DNA of 64,000 nucleotides from Crambe crambe (GCA_963924555.1 OZ004583.1:3505501-3569500), one strand, 5' to 3'; shown: positions 39,751 through 50,600, counted from the first letter of the stretch. Numbers and translations: made by a program. Notes: generated from the letters alone by a model not told the origin.

Positions 39751-39928
39751 GAAGAATAAATAAACCCATTATAGCTAGAAACTTGTATATCCAGTAAGCC
39801 TTGTAACTAGCTATATAATTACCAAGTCAAAAAAAAAAAGAGTTGTTAATGTAGACAAAGTGAAGTTACTATTATTTTTTTGGTTATCACAATGATGTGC
39901 ACACATAATGAACATGATGAAGGAATAG

Positions 39929-41608
39929 CTAGTTTATGTTCTCACTATCTCCCAAGTCTTTAGAATAGTACTCTTCAGCATACTGGCGTTCATTAGATGG
40001 CTCATCTCTCTCTCGGTATTTATAGTTCTTGGCTACCCTCACATAAACAATAACGAATATGAGACAGAGCACTGTATTCAGAACTAAGTACAAAAATCCA
40101 CCAGTGGGGAAAAAAGGTTGATGAAATTTTAGTTTGGAGAAAAGTGCAGATAGGAACCCAAAGAGGCCATACTGGGCTAGCATCAGTCCAATAAGCAATC
40201 CTTTCATGGAATGAGGGCTCTGCGAACAGATGAATTCTAGAAGAGCAGTCAAGATCAAAGCGCCAGAAAAACTTGCTGCCACACTTTGCAGAATGGTGCT
40301 GGATAACAGTATGTCTACTACTTGTGGAGCCAATAGTGAAACATTTAAGGATTCACTTGCATTGTTTTCACCATTAACAAAATAAGCTGCTGTGTTGAGA
40401 GATGTTGAAAGGACAAGGGATATCAAGATTATAAACATGCCAATTCCCATTCTCTTCAGCATTCCAGGAATGCATTGTGAGAAGAAAGGACGGATCAAAC
40501 TCAGATAGAGAGGAATACTCACAATTGGAAATAGTAACAGGATAATATCTGCAGGAATTAAAACTATTCTCACCCTTGAAATGTACCCAAAATCAAATGG
40601 TTGTAAAATAGCGATAATAAAGAAAAATGCTGTTCCACAGCTTAAGAGTACTTTGAGAATTCCATAGAAGGCTTTGACATCTTCCACCTCTTCTGTGGTG
40701 AAGGGTCCTCCGTATTTGTTCTTGCCAAGGTCCAGCCCTGAAGGCAACTCATCTTCGCAGTAAGTGAAGGCACTACGATCAACTGGGATTTTATGCTGAT
40801 AAGCAAATTTGGTGACTTTTAACGCTAATTTATAGGGATTAACTCTTTTGATGTCAATAATGAACCATTTTCTTTGGTGATGAACAAAATATAGAGCTAT
40901 AATAAGTAGTACTACGAGTAGCAAGGGTACCACAAAGGTTATTGTTATTACAAAGTACCTCAGAAAAGGTTGTGATAGACTTAGAAGTAGACTTGAAAAA
41001 TTTGGGTATGCCAAAAAAATCCACACAAACCAATGTATAAAGAGAGATTGATCTTCTGCTGGTGAGTCATAGAGTTGGTCCAAGCCAAACTGGATGGCAT
41101 TAGCTATGAACCCAATGAAACCGATAATTAAGAATATGCCAAAAAGAAAAGATAGGCCAAGGCCAATCCAAAATAGTACAAAGAGACGTCCATTACTACA
41201 AGTTCCATTCTGGATCAAAAAACAGTACACATTAGGTAATGCTAGACTTTGAGCCAAGATGATCATAATCGCTGACAGTAGCAATACATATGAACTAGTT
41301 AGAATGGCTCTGAAACGACTGAATTTCACATCAGCCAAAAATCCAGCAAGTGGACAGAGTATGAGAATGATAGCATAGATGCCACTAGCGGCATTATCAA
41401 AATTGATATTCAAGACTTGCATGTATAGAAGTCCATTGAACAGTAATCCAATTGAATTTATCACCACAAAACACCAGAAAAGAATCAAAAGGGCTGCCTT
41501 TGAGCTTAAGCATTTTCGAGTGTTGCGATATCTTGTCACCGGTGGTGGAAAATAGGATCTTGTTTTCTCCAGTAGAGATAGGTTGTAATTACAATAGCGA
41601 AACCTCAT
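39929..41608 (-). CDS. POT/SLC15-like 12-helix transporter, copy G
   Basis: Intact 559-aa frame, starting at an ATG different from the other copies. The conserved start (MITRD.EVSL) is present on the same strand but quickly hits a stop; the used ATG lies in another frame, giving MRFRYCNYNLSLLEKTRSYF before rejoining the family sequence. The acidic dileucine of copy D is thus replaced by YNLSLL. Twelve helices, IQFGLDQLYDSPAEDQ and LLEFICSQSPHSMKG are retained; a few residues are missing in the TM5 and TM7-8 loops. The C-terminal third is nearly identical to copy C, suggesting gene conversion or recent origin. Its start is 146 bp from that of PSMD10, head to head. Confidence 0.75.
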   Translation of the reverse strand: MRFRYCNYNLSLLEKTRSYFPPPVTRYRNTRKCLSSKAALLILFWCFVVINSIGLLFNGLLYMQVLNINFDNAASGIYAIILILCPLAGFLADVKFSRFRAILTSSYVLLLSAIMIILAQSLALPNVYCFLIQNGTCSNGRLFVLFWIGLGLSFLFGIFLIIGFIGFIANAIQFGLDQLYDSPAEDQSLFIHWFVWIFLAYPNFSSLLLSLSQPFLRYFVITITFVVPLLLVVLLIIALYFVHHQRKWFIIDIKRVNPYKLALKVTKFAYQHKIPVDRSAFTYCEDELPSGLDLGKNKYGGPFTTEEVEDVKAFYGILKVLLSCGTAFFFIIAILQPFDFGYISRVRIVLIPADIILLLFPIVSIPLYLSLIRPFFSQCIPGMLKRMGIGMFIILISLVLSTSLNTAAYFVNGENNASESLNVSLLAPQVVDILLSSTILQSVAASFSGALILTALLEFICSQSPHSMKGLLIGLMLAQYGLFGFLSALFSKLKFHQPFFPTGGFLYLVLNTVLCLIFVIVYVRVAKNYKYRERDEPSNERQYAEEYYSKDLGDSENIN

Positions 41609-41754
41609 TATCCCTCGTTATCATCGTACGTAGACTAGTATAGCTTTACCAGCCGGCTGCAACTAACCACTCACTTCCTTTCCTGTGCATATGCGCATGC
41701 GCAATAGCAATGCGTCGACCCCTTTCCTTATTCTTTATCCTTTACCTAAACTCC
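41609..41754. promoter_or_regulatory. Divergent promoter region, POT-G / PSMD10
   Basis: 146 bp between two start codons on opposite strands. Contains GCGCATGCGC at about 41,693-41,702, a palindrome of the NRF1-site type (GCGCATGCGC), 52 bp upstream of PSMD10. Assignment of NRF1 is by consensus only. Confidence 0.5.
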
Positions 41755-43385
41755 ATGACTTCTTCGATTTCCAACGTGGATTTTTGCAACTGGGCTTATG
41801 AAGGCAAGCTAAACTTCGTTAAGACGGCAGTGGAAGCAGATCAGACCATACTCTCTAAAAGAGACTCCAGTAGAAGAACTGGACTCCACTGGGCTTGTTC
41901 CTCTGGCAAGACCGATGTTGTAAATTTCCTCATTGCTAAAGGAGCAGAGGTCAGCTAGCTTAATAACCAGAGAGTATGGTAAACCGAATGGTGGACGATT
42001 CAAATAATTTTTAAACTGCTGAGATTTCTGATTCAACGTTAGTGATGGTAGTGAGAGTTTTTATTATCCCTTATACTGTTATGGTATTACTGTAACATAT
42101 GTGATAGTGTAGCTAATGCTACAAGAAATGATGAAACACATGTAACCCTCCTAAGAGCTTAAACTCATACACCCCCTCCAATTATAATAGAGAGAAAACT
42201 CACTCATAGGCAGAGCTTAGTCTCCCGCGTGCAGCCCCCTGTAAAAAAATAGGGGTCTGGTCTAATGCGTATACCTTTCTCGTTCTCAAGGCATGGTTTA
42301 TTATGACGTATGACTATCATTAAAAAAGTGCGAGTATAAAATTAATTTTTCAGCATGGAAGAGATGTCTCCTCACAGTCAGAGGAGAAGAAACAGAGTTG
42401 CAGCTTAACATTGCAAGCAGTAGCCCAAACACTTTTCTTGAACCAGGGAGAATGCAGCTGTGGCTGCATCTTGATCCTTGTAGACTTCTTGTCCATGGAC
42501 CTATTGAAGACACTAGGAAGTAGCTAATATAGCCAGTAGGGAGTGACACAAAGACATCATGGTCAGTTACAAATTTCTATGAAGAGTCCTCTCTTGCTCT
42601 GGCTTCGTGGTGAAATAGCCAAGTAACTCCGCCATCCTGGCAATGATTGAAGAATGTTTGGCTCAGCAGGTTCCATACTTGGACTCAGGCTCTGGAAACT
42701 ATGCTAGAAGCTTAGCACTAGCTGCTAGCAAAAAATCTATCTCGCAATTTTTACACCTTCTCTCACATGCTCCATAAGTCTCACATGCTCCATAAGCTAT
42801 ACAGCTCTAGTACGCTCCTCCAGATTTTGGAGGAGAGAATGAAAAAGGTATACACACATTAGACCAGACCCCTATTTTTTACAGGGGGCTGCGCGCGCGA
42901 GACTAGGCAGAGCTATGAGCTACATTTATGTTATGCAGGTGGATGTTGCTGATGATTCAGAGTGGACCCCCATAATCATTGCTTCATCAGCAGGTCATTT
43001 GGACTGCATTGAGTCCCTTACATCAGCAAGTGCAAGGCTGAACAGCACAACATCTAATGGCCAGACAGCTCTCCACTATGCCTCTTCTAGAAACCGAATA
43101 TCAATAGTTAACTATTTAATTGCAGCCGAGGTTGATGTGATGCCGAGAGATAAGTATGGTTCCACTCCCCTTCATCGAGCTTCATCAGTCGGACATACGA
43201 AGGTCGTCTCTGCACTTTTGAAAGCTGGGGCTGATCCCAACGCTCGAGATAGTGAGGGTAATACTTGCCTCCATTTGGCAGCGGAGGGGAGGAACAAAGA
43301 AGTGTTCGATCTCCTCAAGGCTGCAGGAGGGAGACCTGAAATACGGAATAAGGAAGGATTGACACCAGCTGATCTTGTATCCTGA
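41755..43385 (+). CDS. PSMD10: PSMD10 (gankyrin), proteasome assembly chaperone
   Basis: Ankyrin-repeat chaperone that binds the ATPase PSMC4/Rpt3 during assembly of the 19S regulatory particle. Two exons, 41,755-41,949 and 42,939-43,385, joined in frame, give 213 aa (human 226). The start matches the family (SNVDFCNWAYEGKL against human SNLMVCNLAYSGKL). Ankyrin repeats follow: RTGLHWACSSGKTDVVNFLI, EWTPIIIASSAGHLDCIESL, GQTALHYASSRNRISIVNYL, GSTPLHRASSVGHTKVVSAL, GNTCLHLAAEGRNKEVFDLL, then a capping EIRNKEGLTPADL. The intron contains a MULE-like element. Exon 1 has been copied into the transporter array at least four times. Tail-to-tail with the USP gene, 195 bp apart. Confidence 0.95.
42218..42905. 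mobile_element. MULE-like MITE, 688 bp, 9-bp TSD, PSMD10 intron
   Basis: Imperfect terminal inverted repeats of about 70 bp begin TAGTCTCCCGCGTGCAGCCC on the left and TAGTCTCGCGCGCGCAGCCC on the right (minus strand), both continuing through a TAGGGGTCTGGTCTAATG motif. The 9-bp target duplication is GGCAGAGCT (42,209-42,217 and 42,906-42,914). No transposase ORF. The right end stops 33 bp before the PSMD10 exon 2 acceptor boundary, leaving a short pyrimidine-poor tract. Confidence 0.88.
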
Positions 43386-43580
43386 TGCAGTGTATAGTAT
43401 AGTCCTATCCCGATGCAGTGTATAGTATAGTCCAGGACACCATTCTGAATAGCTTAGCTACTTGTTAATGTGATTATAATCAGGCTCTTTATAATTATGA
43501 CATCACAGTAAAAAGCATATAAGGTATTATAATATTATGAATCACGCTAACAGCTATAGCTCTAAGTATTATACTTGGTA

Positions 43581-45458
43581 CTATGATACACAATGGTAAA
43601 ACAAGAGATATGCATTACGAAGTACAAACTCGCTGTTCAATTCGGTATCAATATCGGGCACAGTACTAACTATGTTGTCATTAAATTCATACCACTGCTG
43701 GTTAGTGGCCTTGCAGAAGGCTATGTAATGGCCGAAAGATGTACTCTGGGCTCCACTATGCACACAGAATGCACAGAGTTCGTACATCATCTGCTTGTGA
43801 TCTTCATGGTTTTCATTTAACTTAGCTTTCATAGTGTAAGGGTATAAATCGATCTTCTGATGAAAAAACACAGGTGTGTCCTTCTTTTCGGCAGTATGCA
43901 AATTGCTGTTGTATGAAAATCGAGTTAATTGTATCACCAAACATTTTGGAACAACACTGAGCAATGCAAGTCTTGTGGCAGGTCTTAGATCTTGGTTGCA
44001 AGAACAACTAACCATATTATCATAAACGAGGCTTTCTTGCTCACCAAACTTCTTGAAGCAGTCACTCAAAGAGCAGGCAATATTATTCAAGGAGGAGATA
44101 GGAACAGGAAGAAGAGTGAAATACTCCATGTTCATAGTTACTTTCTTGCAGGTCAGACATTCACGTGCCTCTAAAATTTGACCCAAAAATAAATCGTACA
44201 GAGAAGATGAATTCTTATACCAGTAGAGATCCCAGTCTACTTCAGACAAGTTGGTCATTGGTGTCACCAACTCTTGGAGATTGCTAGAACCAACCTTGTT
44301 TATCAAGTCCATGCACAACTGCTTGTTTTTGTTCATATCTTCTATGTGTGCTTCTGTGAATACATTCTGGTGACTTTTGGACTGGCTTTGGAGAACAGCA
44401 TGGAGATAATTGAGCAACCATAAGAGGAATTCAGCAGCATCTTGTTGATATTGGGGCGATCTTAGCGGTGCCACCAAATGTGGTGCCAAATGTGATATAG
44501 CCGTAAGAAGCTTACTGGTGTTTATCGACTGGAATTCAGTTTCATTATCAGGTACACAATGAGATAAAACAAAAATGCCATTGATATTCTCGAGAAAGAA
44601 GGATTCTTCAGTTTGTGTTAAGGTGATAGAGAACTGGGGGAGGATGTTGATGAAACCAGGTGTCCATGTCAAGCACTGCAAGATAGAGTTGACAAAACAA
44701 GTGTTGCCCGGGTTAACTAAACCAGGAGGTGTAGTGCTTGGTGTTGGAGGTGTTATTGTTTGTGTTAGATAGGGGTGAGATGATTCCATTGGTTCTCTTA
44801 TAAGCTGTGATCTATCAGCTACTGTTTGTCCAACAGTATTGGGCGTTGTAGTTGGTGTGGTGAGGTGTTGCAGGGGAGAATGTGATGACCAAAGTTTAGT
44901 AACACTCTGTACACTCTCCTTGATGTTTTCTATTCTTGGTAGAAGTCTTTTCCGTGGCTCAATGGACGAGTAGTCTGTTCTTAAACCTGAATGAACCATG
45001 CTTTTATGCCTGAGTCCAGCTTGAGCACTGTGCTGCTGGAAGTATCTAGAATCCTCAGTACACTCTCGTGGATAAGAATATTGCTCATCTAGTCTCGCTT
45101 TTTGGTAAACATGTGATTCATATTGCTGAGATTCAGTCATACGAGAGCCACGACCAATTGGCATGCTAACCGATTTTATAGCACCACGAAATTTTGGGAC
45201 CTTAGGAGCATACAACTTCATATGAATGACACGAAATGAGATACATATGGCCCCAACAATCAGGATGAAAGTTGTGTGATGCCAAATGGTCAATACCACA
45301 ATAAAAAAAAAAAGAATGGGTACTTGTGCGATCATGAGATAAATTTTTCTAGTTCTTCTCTCGTATTCATTACCGTTTACGATAATAAAGGGCCTCAACA
45401 CCAAATCTGAGGCTAAGATAATGACACATTCTAAGAATAGGTTGAGGAGATTTTCCAT
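43581..45458 (-). CDS. Membrane-anchored USP-family deubiquitinase
   Basis: Intact single-exon 625-aa frame. The N-terminus has three hydrophobic segments (about residues 7-27, 39-59 and 60-80), then a basic, low-complexity linker, so the catalytic domain is predicted to be tethered to a membrane. The USP domain (about 244-624) has the Cys box PGNTCFVNSILQCL (Cys254), YQQDAAEFLLWLL, a zinc ribbon (Cys434/437 and Cys485/487), and the His box SFGHYIAFC (His577) followed by WYEFND (Asp594). All catalytic positions are present, so it should cleave ubiquitin. An N-terminal membrane anchor recalls USP30, but that has one helix and the catalytic motifs do not identify an orthologue. Head-to-head with the cyclase-like gene. 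Confidence 0.9.
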   Translation of the reverse strand: MENLLNLFLECVIILASDLVLRPFIIVNGNEYERRTRKIYLMIAQVPILFFFIVVLTIWHHTTFILIVGAICISFRVIHMKLYAPKVPKFRGAIKSVSMPIGRGSRMTESQQYESHVYQKARLDEQYSYPRECTEDSRYFQQHSAQAGLRHKSMVHSGLRTDYSSIEPRKRLLPRIENIKESVQSVTKLWSSHSPLQHLTTPTTTPNTVGQTVADRSQLIREPMESSHPYLTQTITPPTPSTTPPGLVNPGNTCFVNSILQCLTWTPGFINILPQFSITLTQTEESFFLENINGIFVLSHCVPDNETEFQSINTSKLLTAISHLAPHLVAPLRSPQYQQDAAEFLLWLLNYLHAVLQSQSKSHQNVFTEAHIEDMNKNKQLCMDLINKVGSSNLQELVTPMTNLSEVDWDLYWYKNSSSLYDLFLGQILEARECLTCKKVTMNMEYFTLLPVPISSLNNIACSLSDCFKKFGEQESLVYDNMVSCSCNQDLRPATRLALLSVVPKCLVIQLTRFSYNSNLHTAEKKDTPVFFHQKIDLYPYTMKAKLNENHEDHKQMMYELCAFCVHSGAQSTSFGHYIAFCKATNQQWYEFNDNIVSTVPDIDTELNSEFVLRNAYLLFYHCVS

Positions 45459-45687
45459 TAGAGTTCTCTATGCCTATGTATTCGAGAAGTGATGGAGTAT
45501 CGCTATGATTTTTACGACAGTGCCTTGCTCTCTACTTCATACTTTGCCATGCACGCTTATTTTGCTTCATGGCTACAAATAACTCCAATTAGTGCGCACC
45601 ACGCACGTGACGTCAAATCTTGGAAACCAGAAGGGGCGGGGCTGGTTGCTAAGGTGGTGTACGTACGTGTACGTGTGCAGGAGTAGA
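45459..45687. promoter_or_regulatory. Divergent promoter region, USP / cyclase-like gene
   Basis: 229 bp separate the two start codons. Contains TGACGTCA-like 'cgtgacgtcaaat' at about 45,607 (a CRE-type palindrome TGACGTCA) and a repeated 'acgtacgtgtacgtgtg' at about 45,660. Functional role is inferred from position only. Confidence 0.5.
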
Positions 45688-47567
45688 ATGGGGGCAGGAG
45701 CAAGCGTCAAGAGATCTGCGTCATCTTTGAGGATAGAAATGGACAGATTAAGGGAAAGGGAGCTAAATTCTAAGGTTAACATAATCCTCTAGATATAAAA
45801 GTATAGTCAATATCTAGCTAATAATAACACAGTTGCAACTTTTAAGCTCTATTGCGCATGCTTATAATATCGTTTATTCATAATAGGAAGAGAACTTAAA
45901 GGAATGGGAGAAAGAGGAAGCTAAAGTAAGCTCCAAGGTGACTCGTCTCCAAAATGAGAGAAATGAACTGGCACAGAAGCTGGCTGAGTTGGAAGTGTCC
46001 TTGGCCCATGAAAGAGAGGGCTGGAAGAGGGAAAGAAATAAAACTTTGGCTTTGACGTATAGTAAGTTAACTGATAGCTAGCTATGTAGAGCGGACTGTA
46101 TAATAGCTCTGCTGTTAATATTGTACCTTTGATGTAGTCTGGCATAGCACCGCCCACCGACTTGAGTAGGTGGTCTGGTGACATACAATACAACGAGTTG
46201 TGCCGTTTAGCAGGAAACCAGCTAAATCAATGAATATGACGTTTAATGACGTAAAATTACGCAAACACTTGGCGCCTTTTCCTGTAAGTTCGCACGCTAA
46301 AATTGCACCTGCCAATTAAATTAAGAATAACTATGACAACTGTGATGTCACTGGCTAATTATAATACCACTTCCTACGACACTTCCTGTTAGTAATGCGC
46401 GTGTGCAGTAGAATCCACCGGCACAACTCGTTGTATTGTATGTCACCAGACCACCTACTCAAGTCGGTGGGCAGTGCTATGCCAGACTACCTTTGATGTA
46501 CCAACATAATAATAATAGCTCTGCTATTTTGAATTCAGATGGCCTTCCACTTTCTCTAATCAGTGAAAAGGATGCTGATTTTTCGGGGGAAAAGTCCAAC
46601 CCTTCACTGGCAAAGAATTATCCTATGGTCACATTGGCCCAATGGTAAGTAGCCTATTGAGTCAGACCCTGCTGTTAATCACTTATCAAGATGTTCTAGA
46701 GTGTATAAATTTTAAAGAGAAAGATCTAGCTAACTAAGTATCCAATAACAAAAAATAGAGGCTTAACAGTTACTTTTTCCTTTCAGTGATGTGGCTGGAT
46801 TCTCCACCTTAACAGCAAAACTGAAGCCACAAGAGGTCATAAGAGTCATAGACCACCTTCATGCACTCTTTGATGAAATTTACAGCAGTAAAGAGATTTT
46901 CATAATGGAGAGGAACTCTGATGGCTGTACAGCTGTTTCAGGATTGGTAGAGACTCTGTTGGAAGAAACAAGAGTGAGAGATGGTTCGTTGTCTAGTGTA
47001 GACAGCTCATATGGCTCTGAGTTCAATCTAACAGATTTTGAGACAAACAAGTATTACAGTCGAACCAAAAAATCACAACTAAAATCTAATCAACTGGACT
47101 CTGAAGACCTTAAGACTGCATCATATTTTGCTACTCTTTTGGCTACATCAGCTCTCAATCTCATGAGCTCATCCAGCAAGATCAGAATCCCCCTTGAAGA
47201 AGTGTCACATCTCCAGCTGAGAATTGCTCTGCATTCTGGACCCTGCTCAGCTGGAATTCTGGGGTTGCAGGCAGGCTTGAACTCGAGTCGTATTCCACAA
47301 TTTAAAGTCTTGGGACCCTCAGTGATTTACACAAGCAACCTCTGTAGAACGGGTCTTGCCTTGCAAATTCGAGTCAGCAAGCAGTGCAAATACCTTCTCG
47401 AGCACAGTGGAGACTTTATTTTCGAACGTTGTCCTGACTATTTGGCTTGGGATAATCGTAAACCTATTGAATCTTATTGGCTCGTGGGCAAAACAGACCT
47501 CCATATAAAGCTACCTTCTCTAGATCTAGCAATTCCTTTAGAAAGTTATGGTGACATAGATATTTAG
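45688..47567 (+). CDS. Myristoylated coiled-coil class III cyclase-like protein
   Basis: Four exons with consistent joins (45,688-45,774; 45,887-46,061; 46,539-46,644; 46,787-47,567) encode 382 aa. The N-terminus MGAGASVKR fits an N-myristoylation signal. Residues about 15-85 form a charged coiled coil. A class III nucleotide cyclase domain runs from about 120 to 360. Both metal-binding Asp are present with the canonical 44-residue spacing (Asp124 in CDVAGFS, Asp168 in NSDGCTAVSGL), and RIALHSGPCSAGILG is conserved. The VNxAxRxE motif is VIYTSNLCR, so the catalytic Asn and Arg are Ile303 and Asn307. An insert of about 55 residues follows the second Asp. Probably catalytically dead or dependent on a partner. 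Followed tail-to-tail by a BPI gene. Confidence 0.82.
46135..46489. mobile_element. MULE-like MITE, 355 bp, 9-bp TSD, cyclase intron 2
   Basis: Terminal inverted repeats of 71 bp (46,135-46,205 and 46,419-46,489), nearly identical, begin TAGTCTGGCATAGCACCGCC. The 9-bp target duplication CCTTTGATG lies at 46,126-46,134 and 46,490-46,498. No ORF of its own. Confidence 0.9.
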
Positions 47568-47659
47568 CTGATCATCCATTTTTTTAGTCCTACATGTAAT
47601 GGTTTTAAAAAATAACAAACAAACAAAAATAACAACAAAAACAACTAATAATTATAAAT

Positions 47660-47680
47660 AATAAACAGCAAAAGTTTATT
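47660..47680. terminator. Interlocked polyadenylation signals of two convergent genes
   Basis: AATAAA on the plus strand at 47,660-47,665 serves the cyclase-like gene, whose stop ends at 47,567. AATAAA on the minus strand (TTTATT at 47,675-47,680) lies five bases past the BPI stop at 47,685. The plus-strand signal lies past the BPI one, so the two transcripts' 3' ends overlap. Confidence 0.65.
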
Positions 47681-47684
47681 AAAG

Positions 47685-50600
47685 TTAGCAGTTTTTTGGA
47701 GCAGGATCATAAGTGATGTCCATTCCCACAACGGCATACCCCTGCAGATTAATCACTGATTAGTCTATAGTCACATATTTATATACATTAGTGTTTCAAA
47801 TAGTAGAGTATGACTACTAGCTAGGAAAAGTCTTAGAATGTATAATCTTCAAGCCACCACTTTGTGTGGGGCTGTAGCTGTGCTCACCCCCAATTTGCTA
47901 GATATTTCATGCAATGCAAACCTTGTAGAAGTCAATTGAAGTGTGATGAAACATTAGACCCTCTGCTCCAGGATCATGTACCAAATATCCTTTATTAGCC
48001 ACTTCTGTGATAATAAAATTAGCTAATGGTATAGCAATATGGGTTTAGACGTGCTCTTTAAAGTATATAGCATGTAGATGCAGCCATAGATATGAGGTTT
48101 TACGGGATTGGAAACGGATCACGTGCTCTCGTTAGCAACTAACAACCGAGGCGCGTTGACAGCTGTAGACAATAGCACTTTTGTCAAAGTTGCTGTTCTG
48201 ACAAGATCCATGAGGTAAGACTTATGCCAATGATACTATAATACACTAGGGCATAGATTTACTGTATGAAATAAATTCAGAATTCAAGTTTATTCCTACA
48301 AATACTACTGTAGTGGTTAATGGGACTGTATTCCCTCTCACACTTGATGGAATTAATTGCTGTTGCCCATTTTCTGATCAAAAGGCATGTAAACTTTAGC
48401 TGCATGGAATAGTAATGTTAGTTTTTGTATTAGCGGACATATATTGTCTCTAGCATTTGCACAGTGGTGTTAAAACTGTGATCCCTCTCCCAAGAAATAG
48501 ATTAACAATATTGCAACTGTATTAGTTATTTCAGGGAAAGGATAGAACAGTAAATGACAATAGTCATCCCATGGAGATGGTAAGCTTACAATATTTCCCC
48601 CCTAATATCCATAGGGTCCACAGGACAGCTGACTGAGCTGAATTCTTGAGGTGGATGGTGTCAAAATCCAACAGCCAAAAGCTGGAAGTATTGCGATGAG
48701 GGAGAACTGAGCAGAAACTGGCAGATAACTTTGGGGCAAAATTATCTAGCTATAATAATAATGAATCTATGTCTAATTTTAATACCAAAAGTCATTTTGG
48801 CCTTTCTTTCAAATCAATCACATAAAATTAATGTATAATGAGCAATGATAGGTACTCATAGTTATAGCTAATTACAAGGAAAAAAGTTAATAACTTCCTT
48901 CCTCAGACTCTCCAACTTCAACTCTCTGACTCTTCACTTCTTCAATACCTTCCCCTTAGCATACTTTACTATTCTGTGAGCTGTAGGGGCAGAACATCAC
49001 TTTAACTGCCTTGAAAGGAGTGAATATTGATCTCTTTTCACAACCATTAATATAATTAATGTTGCATGTGCGTGCGCATCTATCAATGCGCCACGATTGT
49101 GCAGTTTATTGGGCGTTTCCAATCCCGTAAAACCTTGATGCAGCCTGGTACTGTACATGATTACTTACTATTGATACTTGGTATTATCTTTTCCTGCGTT
49201 AACCTCAGACCTTTATTTAGTAGGTTAATTTTGTCCACCTGCATGCATATAGCTACACATCACATTAGACTGCAGTATAATAATTATTATAGCAGCTGCA
49301 TGTTATGTTGGCTCACATCTATGTGCCCAACATTGGATTTAAGAGGAGTAAAATGGATTCTGCAATAAAAGATGAAAGAACTAGTTTGGAGTTAACATGG
49401 CTATAGTTAAGTATGGCCATACCTTACATCAGTAGCATTAGCCTTGATTTTAAATGTGCCGTTTTTCATGCCATTTTCTAGCCAAACTCTGGCACTCACA
49501 TTTGCAGTCTAATGAGAGAAAAGAACACTTCAATTCTCAAATATAGCTAGCTACATGATTCCTGGGTCACATCCATCATTCACAGTGACGGCTTGGCTTT
49601 TTTTTGTGGAAAAAAAAGAAGAAAAGCTAGATAGCTAGCTACAGCTAAAGCTAAAGCTAGATAGATAGCTGCTATCTAGCTATAATGAATGCTTACAAAT
49701 CCCAGGGTGAAAGCCAGGGGCATGATACTCCCAGTAAGAACGTAAACATCGACAGCTCCAGTCGATGAAATACTAACTCCTTGCTCAGCGATTACGACAT
49801 TTGGTGGTTTCTTTACTGCCCTAATAGTCAATAGAAGTTCTTCACGGGGGAATCTGTGATACAACTGCAGTATATATAACCAAAAAAAAGGCAGCTATGA
49901 TTCTTTGAACTATTATAGCTATGGCCAATTAGGTGGTGAATAATAGGATTAATTCATAACATAAGAATTATGGGATAAAACTTGAGCCACAATTGTTTAC
50001 TATTAATTTTATTCAAGACCACAAAATATTCACAAAAATTTTACCTCCCACTATATGAGTTTGGCATCTACCCATTTTATTAGAGATGAATGTTACAGTG
50101 TTAACTTACTTCAGGTGCGAAGAAAGAAAATGTAGTTGTATTTAATCCAGGGAAGAATTTATGCATATGATCATCTTTCAACTATAAACATTGATATATA
50201 AATCTGATAATTATGGAACTCCTAAAGAACTACATCTGCACTGGATAATGTAGCTAGCTAGCTACTAAAGTTCTGAATTTAATGAAGCTATCGAGCCACC
50301 ACTTACTGAATCAGCTGTGACATTATAACAGAGTTTTCCTGCTCTCATGTAGACCAAAGCTGCTGTGTTGGCCACATACTCACTGACCCACAGATACATC
50401 ATCTTGGATGAATTTTTGATTGAAGGGGAAGAAGTAGGCAATGAAGGAGGAATGAAAGGAAATTTGACATTGGGTTGAGTCAGTGAGAGGAATTCTCCCT
50501 ATAGAGCAATGATTAAGTGAATCATGTACAGAACTAGCCCTGTTGCCAGGCTCTTCCTGGGTACAAGGCTAGCACAGACATAATTGCTATGTGTTTATAA

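Noticed and set aside
41452-41643. Plus-strand ORF opposite the transporter start
   Set aside because: Antisense shadow of copy G; the same shadow appears opposite copy C.
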